From assembly GCF_032399705.1 (NCBI RefSeq), contig NZ_CP135922.1, positions 4,774,001 to 4,838,000 on the forward strand: a DNA stretch of 64,000 nt. The letters are read 5' to 3'. The translations under genes were made by a program, and so were the position numbers. The notes under the pieces were generated by a model that saw only the letters and a list, made by a program, of their open reading frames with translations, was not told the DNA's origin and ran no database searches. This DNA comes from Paenibacillus sp. BIC5C1 (GTDB taxonomy: Bacteria > Bacillota > Bacilli > Paenibacillales > Paenibacillaceae). Below are positions 54,085 through 63,393 of this stretch, piece by piece (positions within the stretch are counted from its first letter, which is position 1; the number at the start of each line of letters is the position of its first letter).

Positions 54085-54897
54085 CTAGATGCGCATGAGC
54101 TGCCTGAATTCTTTAACCTTGCCCCGGCTGACGGGCACTTCAGCCTCCAGATCACGCAAACGAAGCAGGTACGTATTGTTAAACCAGGGTACAATTTCAC
54201 GGATTTGAGACAAATTTACCACGTAAGATCGATGGCAGCGAAAAAAGGTTTCCTGCGGTAATCGGCCGTGAAAATCCGAAATGCTGACTGGCATCGTAAA
54301 CTCACCATTTTTGGTATACACCTTCGTTACTTTCTCTTGTGCTTCCGCATAATAAATATCGGCGGTGTCTGTCACAATAATATTGTCATTGCGCAGCAGA
54401 TTGATGCGTCTTCCCGTCTGGGCATTGGATTCACGCGCCTGCATATATGATGCAGACCATTCATCGTTTGTTTGAGCCGTATTGTGAGCCTGTCCATCGT
54501 CGCTGCCACGTTCACGTTCGTCCTGCTCATGATCCCGTTTGAACGCCGTTTCGAGTTTATGCAGCATCGCGGCAATTCGTTTCTCATCATAGGGCTTCAG
54601 AATATAGTCAAACGCCTCCAGCTCAAACGCTTCAGCCGCATGTTCCTTGTACGCCGTTGTGAATACGATATATGGCTTGCTCGCAAACTTCCCTATATGA
54701 TGTGCCAGCATCATGCCATCCAGCGAAGGGATATTTATATCCAGAAAAATAACGTCGACTTCCTGCTCCTGCAAAAACTTCAGCACATCCAGTCCATCTT
54801 CCAGACAATCTACCACTTCAATTTGACTATGTTCCTGTATCAAGTAATTCAGTTCCTCACTTGCCGGAATTTCATCTTCAACAATAAGGGCTCTCAT
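54085..54897 (-). CDS. LytTR-family response regulator
   Basis: 270 residues. Receiver domain (1 to about 118) with the acidic pocket Glu7/Asp8, phospho-acceptor Asp53 in IFLDINIPSLDG, TTAYKEH and the LKPYDEKRI lysine. A charged linker (about 120-165) leads to the C-terminal LytTR DNA-binding domain (about 168-270: NDNIIVTDTADIYYAEAQ, FFRCHRSYVVNLSQI). It lies 10 bases after the sensor kinase stop. Expected target is the adjacent OFA transporter gene. Confidence 0.95.
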   Translation of the reverse strand: MRALIVEDEIPASEELNYLIQEHSQIEVVDCLEDGLDVLKFLQEQEVDVIFLDINIPSLDGMMLAHHIGKFASKPYIVFTTAYKEHAAEAFELEAFDYILKPYDEKRIAAMLHKLETAFKRDHEQDERERGSDDGQAHNTAQTNDEWSASYMQARESNAQTGRRINLLRNDNIIVTDTADIYYAEAQEKVTKVYTKNGEFTMPVSISDFHGRLPQETFFRCHRSYVVNLSQIREIVPWFNNTYLLRLRDLEAEVPVSRGKVKEFRQLMRI

Positions 54898-54907
54898 CGA
54901 CCGTTCA

Positions 54908-56575
54908 TCACCTTGTTACTACATCTCCTTTGGGTACATCAAATAAAATATCGGTTCCTTGCTCCAGCCGGGTAATCGTCACCCCCTGTCCATAGATGAG
55001 TTTCACCCGCCGATGCACGTTGTACAACCCGATCTGGTTGGCAGGCATCCGGTCATGGTATACACGCTCAATAATGTCGGCTCCAATGCCTGCTCCCGTG
55101 TCACTGACCCCAATTCGCACAAAGTCAGGATACTCCTGTACCCGAATCCGTACGGTCCCGGGTCCTTTTACCTTGAGAATACCGTGAATAATGGCATTTT
55201 CCACAAGCGGCTGAATGACCAGGCTTGGAATATGCACAGCCACCTCATCAATATCATAGATGACGTTAAGCCTGCTCCCGAAGCGTGCCTTCTCGATTTC
55301 CACATAATTGCGGACCTGCTCCAGCTCTTTGTGAATATCGATAAGCTCATCCGACAGCTCCAGGTTATAACGCATATATCCAGACAGATTCACAATCAGC
55401 TCGCGCGCCCGATCCGGCTTGGTGCGAATCGATGAGGCAATCGCGTTCAGCGCATTAAATAGAAAATGAGGATGAATCGTGGTCTGCAATGCACGCAGCT
55501 CCGCTTTATTGGCGGCAGCCTTGATCTCCTCCACACGTGATACTTCCATCTGAGTGGAAATAATCTGGGACAAACCCACAGCCATCGTTTGCAACGGATA
55601 CGTAATCTTGTATGCTTTACGGTAATAGATTTTCAGCGCACCCGTCACTTCCCCCCGCTCTTTGAGCGGAATAATGAGCAGGGAGTGGATATCCGGCGTT
55701 TTTTCGTCAATTACATCATTGCTGATTGTAATCTCTCCACTGGAGATCGTCTTCTTCGTCATCTCACTAATAATTTCATTACCGATGTGATATCGTTCTT
55801 CACCAAATCCCACATAAGCCAGTACATTTCGGGTATCCGTAATCGCAACCGCATCAGCCTGAATATCCTCCTGAATAATCCGGCAGATCGTACGCAGAGA
55901 GTCTTCATCAATGGAGCGGAAGTATGGCAAGGTTTTGTTCGCAATCTCCAGCGCCAGCTTGGCCTGACGAGCTGCAATCATTTCCTTTTCCCCTTCCACA
56001 CTCTGTACCAGCAGCACGATTAGTCCAATGTTCACCTCACCCAATATCATCGGCAGCGCAATCTTCGAGACAATATCAGCACCCAGAGGATCGGGATAGG
56101 AATACAGCAGGATAAGCAGCATCGTAAGCGCCTCACAGATCATTCCGGCCGCAATACCGATCATCCAACGCTTCGACTTAGGTGTATACTTGTGTATATA
56201 CCCGGAGACCAGACCTGCAAGGATACTTGTGATCAGGCACGGGATCGCCGTGACCCCATCCATATCGATTAGATACCGATGCACCCCGGAGACAATCCCC
56301 GTAATGATGCCCACAGGCGCTCCAAACAGAATGCCGCCAGACATGATCGCAATAATGCGCACATTCACCAGCGAGCCTTCCACATTAATACCGGTATACG
56401 TACCAAAGATGGCAAATGCACAGAATAACAACGTAACCGCAATGTACTCCTGCCATCTCAATTTTCCCTTTTGCAAAATCTGTCTAAACCGCGGTATCCT
56501 CGATAGAAAGAATAAAAATATAATCAGCAGTGCCGCCCGTTCAAACAGCCCCAGCAGCATCGTAAACATTTCCAT
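54908..56575 (-). CDS. LytS/YpdA-type sensor histidine kinase
   Basis: 555 residues. Five to six N-terminal helices form the 5TM-LYT sensor ([35 protein letters not shown]). A GAF domain (about 225-345) follows, then the LytS-type His_kinase domain with phospho-His in [15 protein letters not shown] and a HATPase domain ([22 protein letters not shown]). Relatives respond to extracellular pyruvate or cell-wall cues. The start is ATG 56575 (GGAGGA 10 bases upstream) or the adjacent TTG 56578. The 315-base gap upstream has nothing but the promoter of the next gene. Confidence 0.94.
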   Translation of the reverse strand: MEMFTMLLGLFERAALLIIFLFFLSRIPRFRQILQKGKLRWQEYIAVTLLFCAFAIFGTYTGINVEGSLVNVRIIAIMSGGILFGAPVGIITGIVSGVHRYLIDMDGVTAIPCLITSILAGLVSGYIHKYTPKSKRWMIGIAAGMICEALTMLLILLYSYPDPLGADIVSKIALPMILGEVNIGLIVLLVQSVEGEKEMIAARQAKLALEIANKTLPYFRSIDEDSLRTICRIIQEDIQADAVAITDTRNVLAYVGFGEERYHIGNEIISEMTKKTISSGEITISNDVIDEKTPDIHSLLIIPLKERGEVTGALKIYYRKAYKITYPLQTMAVGLSQIISTQMEVSRVEEIKAAANKAELRALQTTIHPHFLFNALNAIASSIRTKPDRARELIVNLSGYMRYNLELSDELIDIHKELEQVRNYVEIEKARFGSRLNVIYDIDEVAVHIPSLVIQPLVENAIIHGILKVKGPGTVRIRVQEYPDFVRIGVSDTGAGIGADIIERVYHDRMPANQIGLYNVHRRVKLIYGQGVTITRLEQGTDILFDVPKGDVVTR

Positions 56576-56791
56576 CAATCTGACTTCCTCCAAATCCGTC
56601 AAAAATAAACGCCCCTCATCGCAGCATCGTTTTTACTCGCTTTGAACTCCATGCACGCTCGTATGCAACAGTTTACCGCTCCAATAGGAGGAAAGCAAAG
56701 TCAATCCTGTGAAAATAGCAGCATATGCACGTTCGTCAGGCCAGCTTACGGATAAATTATTCCAACAAATTTATAGCTTAAAAATATAATG

Positions 56792-56800
56792 TGGTATAAT
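56792..56800 (+). promoter_or_regulatory. Extended -10 promoter of the small membrane gene
   Basis: TGGTATAAT, a TGn-extended -10, about 90 bases upstream of the ATG at 56891; a second TATAAT lies 10 bases earlier. Confidence 0.5.
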
Positions 56801-56890
56801 CAGGAAATTATTGTTGCGTTGTCTTATATCCATATTATTATCTAAATTCCAATTGCTCTGTTCATTTTCCTCACAGAAAGGTGTACTTAC

Positions 56891-57157
56891 ATGTTTACCC
56901 TCCTGATCCTTGGTTCATTTCTACTTTTTAGTCTCATATGGTTCACCCTATCCGAAATTTCCAAACGCTCCAAAGATTCCGAACGCTCATCAGGACGAAT
57001 GCTCCACATCATTTTATGTGTTTCAACTCTGATCCTGATTGTACAGGACTACATATTCAAAGTAATACCGTATAACGGCAGCATTATTGCAACATTCATC
57101 GCAGTATTCATAATGACCACAATCCCCGACCCTCCTCCGCACATGAAAAAGAAATAA
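56891..57157 (+). CDS. Small two-helix membrane protein
   Basis: 88 residues, unrecognised. Helix 1 (about 2-19) and helix 2 or a pair (about 38-52 and 64-78) are joined by a polar Lys/Ser/Arg-rich loop; the C-terminus is basic (PPPHMKKK). AAAGGTG lies 7 bases before the ATG and an extended -10 promoter lies upstream, so the gene is probably expressed. No partner can be seen: it is flanked by a divergent kinase gene and a repeat-rich gap. Confidence 0.65.
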   Translation: MFTLLILGSFLLFSLIWFTLSEISKRSKDSERSSGRMLHIILCVSTLILIVQDYIFKVIPYNGSIIATFIAVFIMTTIPDPPPHMKKK

Positions 57158-57176
57158 GAGCATATCCGGCAGTGTC

Positions 57177-57335
57177 ACTCCAAATTCTAACGAACCTCAG
57201 CGACCTTATTTCATCCGCAAACAGCAATAAATAACGTATGCATGTCGGAATTGAGAAAATAGCGCCTCTCAGGTTCGTTACAATTTCTATCAGGCAGAAA
57301 TGCTCCAAATAGCGTCACCTCAGTTCGTTAGCCAC
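57177..57335. repeat. Dispersed short repeat (TTCGTTAGAAT family), three units
   Basis: Units AATTCTAACGAACCTCAG (inverted, about 57183), CTCAGGTTCGTTACAATTT (about 57269) and CCTCAGTTCGTTAG (about 57319), related to those at 22388-22472. Confidence 0.5.
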
Positions 57336-57450
57336 AGTTAATACGTCTATCCACGCTCTTCATCTCACTGTTATAACCTCAGCTTCACAACCATAAAAAA
57401 CGCATAGCATAAATCAATTCAGGACCAAGGACACGCCTACATTTAAATCA

Positions 57451-57493
57451 AAAAGGCGATCCATAAGTCAACTTCCTGACTTATGGACCGCCC
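57451..57493 (-). terminator. Terminator downstream of the recG-spoVIF region
   Basis: GGCG-ATCCATAAGTCA / TGACTTATGGA-CCGCC stem; the minus strand continues with TTTTTG. Confidence 0.75.
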
Positions 57494-57555
57494 AGCCACT
57501 AAAATTACTTCATACACATTCGATGTAATTTGGTTTTTATAAAATAAAACTAAAA

Positions 57556-57707
57556 TTTACACAGTAACGGAGAGTGCAGAACCAATCTGGAGAAGCGAAG
57601 CGTGCGCCTTTATCCCCGGATTTTACCCTTTGAAAAAGGTAATTCAAAAAAATCCGGGGATAACAGCGATCGGAAGATGGTACTGCAATCGGAGTGGCCA
57701 CGTGTAA
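57556..57707 (-). repeat. Dispersed element, copy D (inverted)
   Basis: Read on the minus strand: TTACACGTGG, CAGTACCATCTTCCGATCG, a perfect 15-bp hairpin TTATCCCCGGATTTT / AAAATCCGGGGATAA, AGGCGCACGCTTCGCTTCT, GGTTCTGCACTCTCCGTTA and CTGTGTAAA at the end. It follows the spoVIF-like gene. Confidence 0.88.
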
Positions 57708-57751
57708 CGCCATGTAGTTCATTTTATAACACCCAACATTCCATCGAATCC

Positions 57752-58039
57752 CTACCTAAACATGCCCCACAGCTTAATCAAATGAAACGTATTGTTCGGA
57801 TCGATCTTCTGTGCAAGAACAAAAGCAACGAATTGTTCCTCCTGAGTCGTAGAAAAATTCTCGTTCATAATGACCGCTGACGACTTGACCAGCCTTCTCA
57901 CCTTCGCCTTATCCTGCAAATCGGACTTGGTGACCCCATCTATCAACTTTTTGATACGCTCTTTGACAGCGGGATTTTTCATCTTTGTTTTGATCCGCTC
58001 CACCAGCTGCGGACTGATTCCATATTGTTGGTAACCCAA
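57752..58039 (-). CDS. Stage VI sporulation protein F-like
   Basis: 95 residues. It follows the SpoVIF pattern known from Paenibacillus: YGISPQLVERIKTKMKNPAV at the N-terminus, LIDGVTKSDLQDKAKVRRL and the C-terminal FVLAQKIDPNNTFHLIKLWG. SpoVIF helps late spore coat assembly in B. subtilis. AGGAGG lies 11 bases before TTG 58039; the GTG at 58051 overlaps that site. It is downstream of recG on the same strand after a gap of about 115 bases. Confidence 0.75.
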   Translation of the reverse strand: MGYQQYGISPQLVERIKTKMKNPAVKERIKKLIDGVTKSDLQDKAKVRRLVKSSAVIMNENFSTTQEEQFVAFVLAQKIDPNNTFHLIKLWGMFR

Positions 58040-58153
58040 AACGTACAGCACCTCCTGAATAATGAACTCACTTCTTATTCATATGACAGGAGGGCCTGTA
58101 CACTTGACATTTTCCCACGGAAAATGTGGAAAACCACACATCCACAGCTCCGA

Positions 58154-60199
58154 TTAATCGATCAGATCACCCTGGAATACTTGCTGCTGCTGTAAAAAGT
58201 CACGTAAAGGAGCGTAGTCAACAGACGTCCAGAAGTTCGCATCCCCAATCAGGCTGGACACATCATCTCGCGCCTGCTCCAATACGGCAAAATCCGCAAC
58301 CATGTCGGCAAGCCGGAACTCGGGTAGTCCACTTTGCTTGGTGCCAAAGAAATCCCCCGGTCCCCGCAGATCCAGATCCCGACGGGATACTTCGAACCCA
58401 TCTTCGGTTTCCGTCATGACCTTCATGCGCTCCTGCCCAACCTCTGTCTTGGGATCAGCAATCAGCACACAATAAGAGGCATGAGCGCCCCGACCGACCC
58501 GACCACGAAGCTGATGCAGCTGCGACAGACCGAAGCGGTCCGCATCCATAATGACCATAAGCGTAGCGTTAGGTACATCGACACCAACCTCCACAACCGT
58601 TGTGGAGACCAGAAGCTGAATTTCGTTGCTGTAGAAGTCCCGCATCATCTCTTCCTTCTCACCAGCCGTCATCCGTCCATGCAGCAGACCTACACGGTAC
58701 TTCGGAAAGTTCTGCTGCATCTGGATGTGCAGGTCAATGGCATTCTGTACATCCAGCTTCTCCGACTCTTCAATGAGCGGGCAGATCAGATAGGCCTGAC
58801 GTCCTTGGTCCACTTCGCGCGATATAAAACCAAGAACCCTGTCCATCATGTCATGCTTGACCCAGTACGTTGAGATTGGAATCCGTCCCTTTGGACGTTC
58901 CGAGATGGTCGATACCTCAATATCACCAAAAGCGGTAATCGCTAGTGTTCGCGGAATCGGCGTCGCCGTCATCGTTAACACATCCGGGTTATAGCCTTTA
59001 CGCCGCAAAATGCTGCGCTGGTTCACACCGAAGCGATGCTGTTCATCCGTAACGACAAGACCCAGATCGCGGAAAAATACATCCTCCTGTATCAAAGCGT
59101 GTGTACCCACAACGATATCGATCATGCCCATTTGCAAGGATGCAATCAGATCTTTGCGCTTCCGTCCATTCACACTGCCCGTTAACAGCCCCACAGTTAC
59201 GCCAAAGGGTTCAAACAGCTTTTGCAGTGAGCGCATATGCTGTTCTGCCAGAATCTCCGTAGGGACCATCAGAGCCCCCTGAAAACCGGAACGCACGGTC
59301 GTATACAGCGCAATCGCCGCAATAACCGTTTTACCCGAGCCTACATCTCCCTGCAGCAGTCGATTCATCGAATACGGTGAACGCATATCATGCAGAATTT
59401 CAAGCTCTACCTTCTTCTGCGCGTCCGTCAGTTCAAATGGCAGACTACGGACAAACTCCCGAATCGTCGTATTATCCGTTGTGTGCACTACACCATCCAT
59501 ACGATCCCGGTTCAATGCACGATAGGCCTGCATCTTGAGTTGAAACAAAAATAGCTCCTCATACACCATCCGTTGTCTGGCCTGCTGGCCTTCCCGGTTA
59601 TCCTGCGGACGGTGAATCCCGGCAATCGCCTGTTTGCGAGCCATGAATCCATATTTCTTCATGAGTGATTGAGGCAGAATTTCGGGGATCATTTCCCCGA
59701 ATTGGACTAACCCCTGATTAATCGTTTTGCGCATCCAAGACTGCGTAAGCTTGCCGGTTACGGAATACACAGGCTGCAGCGTGCCTGATCGCCCTTCCCC
59801 TTTATCCGGGAATTCCGAATCCGTTACGGTCATCTGCATACGTTTCTGTTCCCATTTCCCCGTAATAACAATCTCCCGATTGGGCGTAAGCTGTTCCTTC
59901 AGAAAATGCCGATTGAACCAGGTGGCTGAAATCATCCATTCTTCCGTCATCACCTTACAGGTAAGGCGTGATTTTTTGCCATAACGCTGCAACACCGGGA
60001 TACCCATCACTTTACCCTGTACCGTGATTTTATCCCCGTCCTTCACTTCACTGAGCGAACGCAGTCGATAATCCTCATAACGGAACGGATAATATTCAAG
60101 CAAGTCTTTTACAGTAGAGATGCCAAAGGCGTGAAGCTCTCCCTCTTTGAGAGCACTCACGCCGCTAATTTGTTTTACCGATATTTCTTCCCATTTCAT
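58154..60199 (-). CDS. recG: ATP-dependent DNA helicase RecG
   Basis: 681-residue branch-migration helicase that remodels stalled forks and Holliday junctions. The N-terminal wedge/OB domain (about 60-150, GDKITVQGKVMGIPVLQRYG) precedes the helicase core: motif I LLQGDVGSGKTVIAA, DEQHRFGVNQR (motif II as DEQH), TATPIPRTLA (motif III) and QLHQLRGRVGRG (motif VI). I start at ATG 60199, with GAGGGA upstream; the upstream extension lacks a signal. It starts 10 bases after the degV stop, in the usual Bacilli neighbourhood. Confidence 0.97.
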   Translation of the reverse strand: MKWEEISVKQISGVSALKEGELHAFGISTVKDLLEYYPFRYEDYRLRSLSEVKDGDKITVQGKVMGIPVLQRYGKKSRLTCKVMTEEWMISATWFNRHFLKEQLTPNREIVITGKWEQKRMQMTVTDSEFPDKGEGRSGTLQPVYSVTGKLTQSWMRKTINQGLVQFGEMIPEILPQSLMKKYGFMARKQAIAGIHRPQDNREGQQARQRMVYEELFLFQLKMQAYRALNRDRMDGVVHTTDNTTIREFVRSLPFELTDAQKKVELEILHDMRSPYSMNRLLQGDVGSGKTVIAAIALYTTVRSGFQGALMVPTEILAEQHMRSLQKLFEPFGVTVGLLTGSVNGRKRKDLIASLQMGMIDIVVGTHALIQEDVFFRDLGLVVTDEQHRFGVNQRSILRRKGYNPDVLTMTATPIPRTLAITAFGDIEVSTISERPKGRIPISTYWVKHDMMDRVLGFISREVDQGRQAYLICPLIEESEKLDVQNAIDLHIQMQQNFPKYRVGLLHGRMTAGEKEEMMRDFYSNEIQLLVSTTVVEVGVDVPNATLMVIMDADRFGLSQLHQLRGRVGRGAHASYCVLIADPKTEVGQERMKVMTETEDGFEVSRRDLDLRGPGDFFGTKQSGLPEFRLADMVADFAVLEQARDDVSSLIGDANFWTSVDYAPLRDFLQQQQVFQGDLID

Positions 60200-60209
60200 G
60201 TCTAATCCC

Positions 60210-61073
60210 TCATTCCGGAACAGGCCACATAAAGATGGCAATTACGCCAGGCCCAACATGGCTGCCAATGACGGCCCCAATATTGGTATATACCACTTCA
60301 TTCAGTGTAAAATGCCCGCGTAATTGCTCTGCACAAGCGATCGCTGATCCGGGGTCTGCGGTATGACCTACCGCCAGATTAACACGTTGACCCGCCAGAT
60401 CCTGCTGAAACAGCTCAATAATGCGTGCCATGGCTTTTTTGTGACCTCTGACTTTCTCCACTGCGTAAATAACGCCTTCCTCATCAATGGACAAGATCGG
60501 TTTAATATTCAGCAGTGTTCCCAAGATGGCCGCAGCTTTGCCTATCCGACCGCCTTTCTGCAAATACTCTAATGTATCTACGAGAAAGAACAGCTTGCGG
60601 CTCTGCTGCATGGCTGCTACAGCCGCAGCGATCTCCGCAGCGGACTTGCCTTGTTCAGCAAGCTCGGCAGCCTGTACGACCAATAAACCATATCCATAGG
60701 ATGCAGACTTCGAATCCAGTACCGTTATGTCTCCCTCACGTTCCAGCAACGATTTGCCAAGCAGTGCCGATTGATAGGTACCACTCATGCCGGAAGACAA
60801 ATGAATCGATACAATGGGCCGCTCTGGGTCCTCATCCAACAATGTGTTGTAGATATTCATAAAATCGGTGGGAGAAGGCTGTGAGGTTGTAGGCAGCACG
60901 GATACCTTCTCCAATTTTGCATAGAACTGTTCCGAAGTCAGATCAACGCCATCTGCATAAGCTTCTTCCCCGAACAAAACACGCAGCGGAACAACATGAA
61001 TTCCATATTTACGGATCAGTTCTTCCGGTATATCTGCCGTGCTATCGGTTACGATCGCAACCTTGTGGCTCAT
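60210..61073 (-). CDS. DegV-family fatty-acid-binding protein (FakB-like)
   Basis: 287 residues. DegV/FakB proteins hold a fatty acid while the kinase FakA phosphorylates it. Family motifs: VAIVTDSTADIPEEL, TTSQPSPTDF, IHLSSGMSGTYQSA, LDSKSASYGYGLLV, DTLEYLQKGGRIGKAAA and TNIGAVIGSHVGPG. It lies between fakA (78 bases, with a long hairpin in the gap) and recG (10 bases), so the partner kinase is directly upstream. Confidence 0.94.
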   Translation of the reverse strand: MSHKVAIVTDSTADIPEELIRKYGIHVVPLRVLFGEEAYADGVDLTSEQFYAKLEKVSVLPTTSQPSPTDFMNIYNTLLDEDPERPIVSIHLSSGMSGTYQSALLGKSLLEREGDITVLDSKSASYGYGLLVVQAAELAEQGKSAAEIAAAVAAMQQSRKLFFLVDTLEYLQKGGRIGKAAAILGTLLNIKPILSIDEEGVIYAVEKVRGHKKAMARIIELFQQDLAGQRVNLAVGHTADPGSAIACAEQLRGHFTLNEVVYTNIGAVIGSHVGPGVIAIFMWPVPE

Positions 61074-61112
61074 CAGATCCCCTCCTCTTTGCTTAAGTGC
61101 TATTAGTGCATG

Positions 61113-61145
61113 TTCAAAAAGTTAACTGGGAACTTTTTGAACAAC
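61113..61145. repeat. Perfect 13-bp hairpin between fakA and the degV gene
   Basis: TGTTCAAAAAGTT-N7-AACTTTTTGAACA. No T-run follows, so it is not a typical terminator; it may be an RNA-processing site or a small intergenic repeat. Confidence 0.7.
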
Positions 61146-61150
61146 CTCTA

Positions 61151-62959
61151 TTAGGACTCTACAGAGAACAAATAATAATAAACCGGCTGTCCTCCAAGAT
61201 GCACCTCTACCTCAGCATCAGGATATTGTTCTTCAAGCCATGCGACAAGTGCAGAGGTAATCTCTGGGGTAGCCTCGTCCCCTTCAAGTATGGTCACTAC
61301 TTCATCTCCGCTCTCCATCATCTGTTGCAGAAGGCCTTCACATGCGTGCAGCATGCTCTCGTCCGTTGCCACGATCTTGGAATTATGGATACCGATATAG
61401 TGTCCAGCTTTGATATCAAGCTCGTCATATTGTGTATCTCTGACTGCATGAGTTACTTGACCGGACTGTACCCGGCTAATCGCCTCAAGCATATGGTCAC
61501 GATTGGTTTCCGCAGACTCATCCTCCTGGAAAGCAAAAGCCGCTGCCATACCCTGAGGGATCGTCTTGCTCGGAATCACAATAATTCGACGTTCATCTTC
61601 AAGCAGCTCCCTAGCCTGCTCCGCAGCAAGTACAATATTGGAGTTGTTCGGCAAAATAAATACCTGTTCTGCCGCGATCGAACGCACCGCTTTCACAAAA
61701 TCTTCAGTGCTCGGATTCATCGTCTGTCCACCAGAAAGAACTACATCCACGCCAAGACTCTGGAAAATCTCCGCAATCCCTTCACCAGAAGATACCGCGA
61801 TGAATCCATACGGTGCCATCTCGTCTGCTGGGAGCACAGCTTTTTCCATGCTACGCGTCGCTTCAGGTGGAATCTCTGCGAACAGCTCAGGCGAAGGCGC
61901 AATGTCCATGCCTGCAGTCAGAAGATCACGATGCTGCTCACGCATATTGAGGATGTGAATTTGTGTGATTTCTCCATATCGGAGAGCCAGGTTTAATACA
62001 TCCCCAGGTGTCTTGGAATGCACGTGAACCTTAATCACTTCATCGTCAGCGATTATAATGATGGAATCCCCGTTAACTGACAACGCTTTCCGGAATGCTT
62101 CGTCATCAAATACAACACCTGCGTTCTCTCCAAGCTCGCGGTTAATAAAGAACTCCATGTCATAAAGGAACTCAATATCTTCCGTTTCCAATCGTGCTTG
62201 GGCAGACATTGGCATCTCCGGCACGATTACCCGCTGTTCAGGCTTCGCAGAAACCACTTCTGACGGTGCAGCCGGTTTCAATGCAGATGCCGCTACGGTT
62301 GGTTGTACGTCTCTCTGGAAGGATGTACGACTTGCACCATCCGTCTGCAACAGAACGTCCATAAAGCCTTCGTAAATATATACAAGCCCCTGACCGCCCG
62401 AATCCACAACACCGACCTGTTTCAATACAGGCAGCAATTCCGGAGTCATTGCCAGTGCTTCTTTTGCTTTTAACAATACTTCATTCATTAATTCAGTTAT
62501 ATCATTCGTCCGTCTTGCGTAGTAGCTGGCATGTTTCGCCGCTTCCTTGGCTACGGTAAGAATGGTCCCTTCAACGGGTTTCACTACAGCTTTATAAGCT
62601 GCGTCCACACCGTTCTGCAGGGCTGCGGCGAACTGGAGCGTATTCAGTTCCTCGTAAGGAGCAGCTGAACGACTGAATCCGCGGAACAATTGCGATAATA
62701 TTACTCCGGAATTCCCCCGTGCGCCCATAAGCAGGCCTTTTGATAAAATACCGGCAGCTTCTCCGATGGAGGCAGAACTCTTGCGTTTAATCTCTGCGAC
62801 TCCTGCACTCATTGTCAAATTCATGTTCGTTCCCGTGTCGCCATCCGGCACAGGGAAAACATTCAGGGAATTGACGTGCTCTGCATGCTGTCCAAGTTGT
62901 TCCGCTCCGGCAAGTACCATTGCGGTGAAATCTGTTCCATTTAAAGAACGTATACTCAA
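61151..62959 (-). CDS. fakA: Fatty acid kinase FakA (DAK2 domain, YloV)
   Basis: 602-residue kinase that phosphorylates exogenous fatty acids bound to FakB/DegV proteins. The N-terminal DAK2 (DhaL-like) domain has NVFPVPDGDTGTNM (metal/ATP site), LLMGARGNSGVILSQ and VGVVDSGGQGLVYI. A middle domain and a C-terminal DegV-like DAK1 domain (GGQTMNPSTEDFV, ILPNNSNIVLAAEQA) complete it. The start is TTG 62959, with GGAAGGGG 9 bases upstream. Followed by degV and recG. No Asp23-type gene precedes it, although one usually does in Bacilli. Confidence 0.95.
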   Translation of the reverse strand: MSIRSLNGTDFTAMVLAGAEQLGQHAEHVNSLNVFPVPDGDTGTNMNLTMSAGVAEIKRKSSASIGEAAGILSKGLLMGARGNSGVILSQLFRGFSRSAAPYEELNTLQFAAALQNGVDAAYKAVVKPVEGTILTVAKEAAKHASYYARRTNDITELMNEVLLKAKEALAMTPELLPVLKQVGVVDSGGQGLVYIYEGFMDVLLQTDGASRTSFQRDVQPTVAASALKPAAPSEVVSAKPEQRVIVPEMPMSAQARLETEDIEFLYDMEFFINRELGENAGVVFDDEAFRKALSVNGDSIIIIADDEVIKVHVHSKTPGDVLNLALRYGEITQIHILNMREQHRDLLTAGMDIAPSPELFAEIPPEATRSMEKAVLPADEMAPYGFIAVSSGEGIAEIFQSLGVDVVLSGGQTMNPSTEDFVKAVRSIAAEQVFILPNNSNIVLAAEQARELLEDERRIIVIPSKTIPQGMAAAFAFQEDESAETNRDHMLEAISRVQSGQVTHAVRDTQYDELDIKAGHYIGIHNSKIVATDESMLHACEGLLQQMMESGDEVVTILEGDEATPEITSALVAWLEEQYPDAEVEVHLGGQPVYYYLFSVES

Positions 62960-63090
62960 GTGAGAATTCCCCTTCCTAGCTTGATACACGAACATCTTGC
63001 ACCAAGATGTTATCTGGTCTGTTCATGCGCAAACGCTAATCGCGTTATTCTTCGTCCATACCTTGTCCGGCCCAGGCATATAATACAACA

Positions 63091-63292
63091 TGTCAGCCGG
63101 ATTAACGGTCTGGGCGGCCGGGCAACCGATATCCTGCAATTGCTCTGTAACCCCTAATTCGGGGCATACGGATATGCACCGGTATCAAGAGCCGGCATGA
63201 ATGCCGCATGGAGACTGGTGCCAATGATGGAATGCCGCAGCTCACAGCGTTGCCAAAAAAGCAGACCACCGACCCTTTAAGGCCGGTTTTTT
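63091..63292 (+). ncRNA. Candidate small RNA upstream of rpmB
   Basis: No supported reading frame, but a TATAAT (63079-63084) and a rho-independent terminator (ACCG-a-CC/GG-c-CGGT stem then T6, 63268-63292) bound about 200 bases. Inside, ATATCC/GGATAT and CCG/CGG pairs enclose a CCCC-N6-GGGG hairpin (63125-63184). No RNA family was recognised, and no clear -35 is present. Confidence 0.4.
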
Positions 63293-63393
63293 CTCCGGCT
63301 TCCCCGCGGCAACAGCCTGTTCACCGCTGTATTATGGACTATTCAACATTGTACTATATTAGACAGGAGAAATAAATAAAGTTTTTGGATCAG

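Noticed and set aside
62960..63157. 65-residue plus-strand frame near fakA
   Set aside because: No start signal, and it overlaps the promoter of the candidate small RNA.
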